Source: UBA6544 sp038131165 (GTDB lineage: Bacteria > Pseudomonadota > Alphaproteobacteria > UBA8366). Taken from it: a stretch of 22,004 nucleotides of DNA. The notes beneath the pieces were generated by a model, which saw nothing but the letters and a program-made list of their open reading frames with translations, was not told the DNA's origin and ran no database searches. The stretch covers positions 1 through 22,004 of the forward strand of contig JAYPOZ010000081.1 of assembly GCA_038131165.1 (NCBI GenBank), read 5' to 3'. This document shows, piece by piece, positions 21,781 to 22,004 of this stretch (positions within the stretch are counted from its first letter, which is position 1; each line of letters starts with the position of its first letter). The position numbers and the translations under genes were made by a program.

Positions 21781-22004
21781 CAGGCCGACTGCTCGCCCTG
21801 AACGTCGGCGCGCGCCCGGTCCATCAACGACCGCATACGTTTTACCGTGCTGTCCAGCCCGCCAAAGATCGCCTCGCCGATCAGAAAATGCCCTATGTTG
21901 AGTTCGACAATCGTCGGAATAGCCGCGATCGGCGCGACGGTATCGAAGGATAGGCCATGGCCGGCGTGACATTCGAGGCCGATCGCCTCCGCATGGGCGG
22001 CCGC
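21780..22004 (-). CDS. pdxJ: Pyridoxine 5'-phosphate synthase, C-terminal 74 residues only
   Basis: Partial gene entering from the right edge. It encodes AEAIGLECHAGHGLSFDTV followed by PTIVELNIGHFLIGEAIFGGL and ends in VQGEQSA. These are the final strands and phosphate loop of PdxJ, which condenses 3-amino-1-hydroxyacetone 1-phosphate with deoxyxylulose 5-phosphate in vitamin B6 synthesis. HAGHG and ELNIGHFLIGEAIF are family hallmarks. pdxJ-acpS is a conserved alphaproteobacterial pair; the stop overlaps the acpS start by one base. Confidence 0.93.
   Translation of the reverse strand, partial: AAAHAEAIGLECHAGHGLSFDTVAPIAAIPTIVELNIGHFLIGEAIFGGLDSTVKRMRSLMDRARADVQGEQSA

Noticed and set aside
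1..22004. tRNA, rRNA, CRISPR repeats, insertion sequences, phage or defence genes
   Set aside because: Looked for cloverleaf arms, regularly spaced repeats, transposase motifs and terminal inverted repeats by eye; none was convincing.

Overview
The window looks like a stretch of an alphaproteobacterial chromosome, probably Rhodospirillales-like. The evidence is the run pdxJ-acpS ... lepB-rnc-era-recO, a zur-znuCB operon divergent from znuA, a bacterial leucyl/arginyl transferase (bpt) beside an RDD membrane protein, and GC-rich codon use over most of the window. It is a scaffold, not finished sequence. A run of exactly 100 N (2021-2120) joins two contigs, and the left contig has lower GC (about 42-45% in the lines I counted) and different codon use from the rest.

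Layout. 1-226: a broken 3' remnant of a threonine ammonia-lyase (ilvA type). 373-1233: motA, starting with TTG. 1242-2020 and 2121-2972: two different motB genes, one on each side of the gap; the reading frame across the gap is an artefact. 3063-4371: RDD membrane protein and bpt. 4526-9501: a TRAP transporter dctP-dctQ-dctM with an enlarged Q subunit and an M subunit carrying an unusual C-terminal extension of about 330 residues. 9532-10921: a divergent pair, a RidA-like protein that lacks the usual catalytic arginine, and an ornithine cyclodeaminase-family enzyme. 10948-13197: parC. 13249-16446: the zinc uptake and regulation unit znuB, znuC and zur (minus strand) and znuA (plus strand) around a Zur-box-like palindrome. 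16443-19601: recO, era, rnc and lepB on the minus strand. 19792-21404: KDG kinase and KDPG aldolase on the plus strand. 21361-22004: acpS and the 3' part of pdxJ on the minus strand.

How it fits together. From remembered synteny, the minus-strand genes pdxJ-acpS-lepB-rnc-era-recO-parC and the bpt/RDD pair form a housekeeping backbone in many alphaproteobacteria. Here that backbone appears to be interrupted by three nutrient modules: kdgK-eda between acpS and lepB, the zinc regulon between recO and parC, and the TRAP/RidA/OCD block between parC and bpt. The boundaries are very tight: znuA and recO overlap tail to tail by 4 bases and eda and acpS by 44.

I found no tRNA, rRNA, CRISPR array, insertion sequence or phage gene, and no clear new biological system. 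The most unusual items are the DctM extension, the RidA-like protein without its arginine, the enlarged DctQ, the composition break inside the first motB, and the small overlapping leader frame in front of motA.
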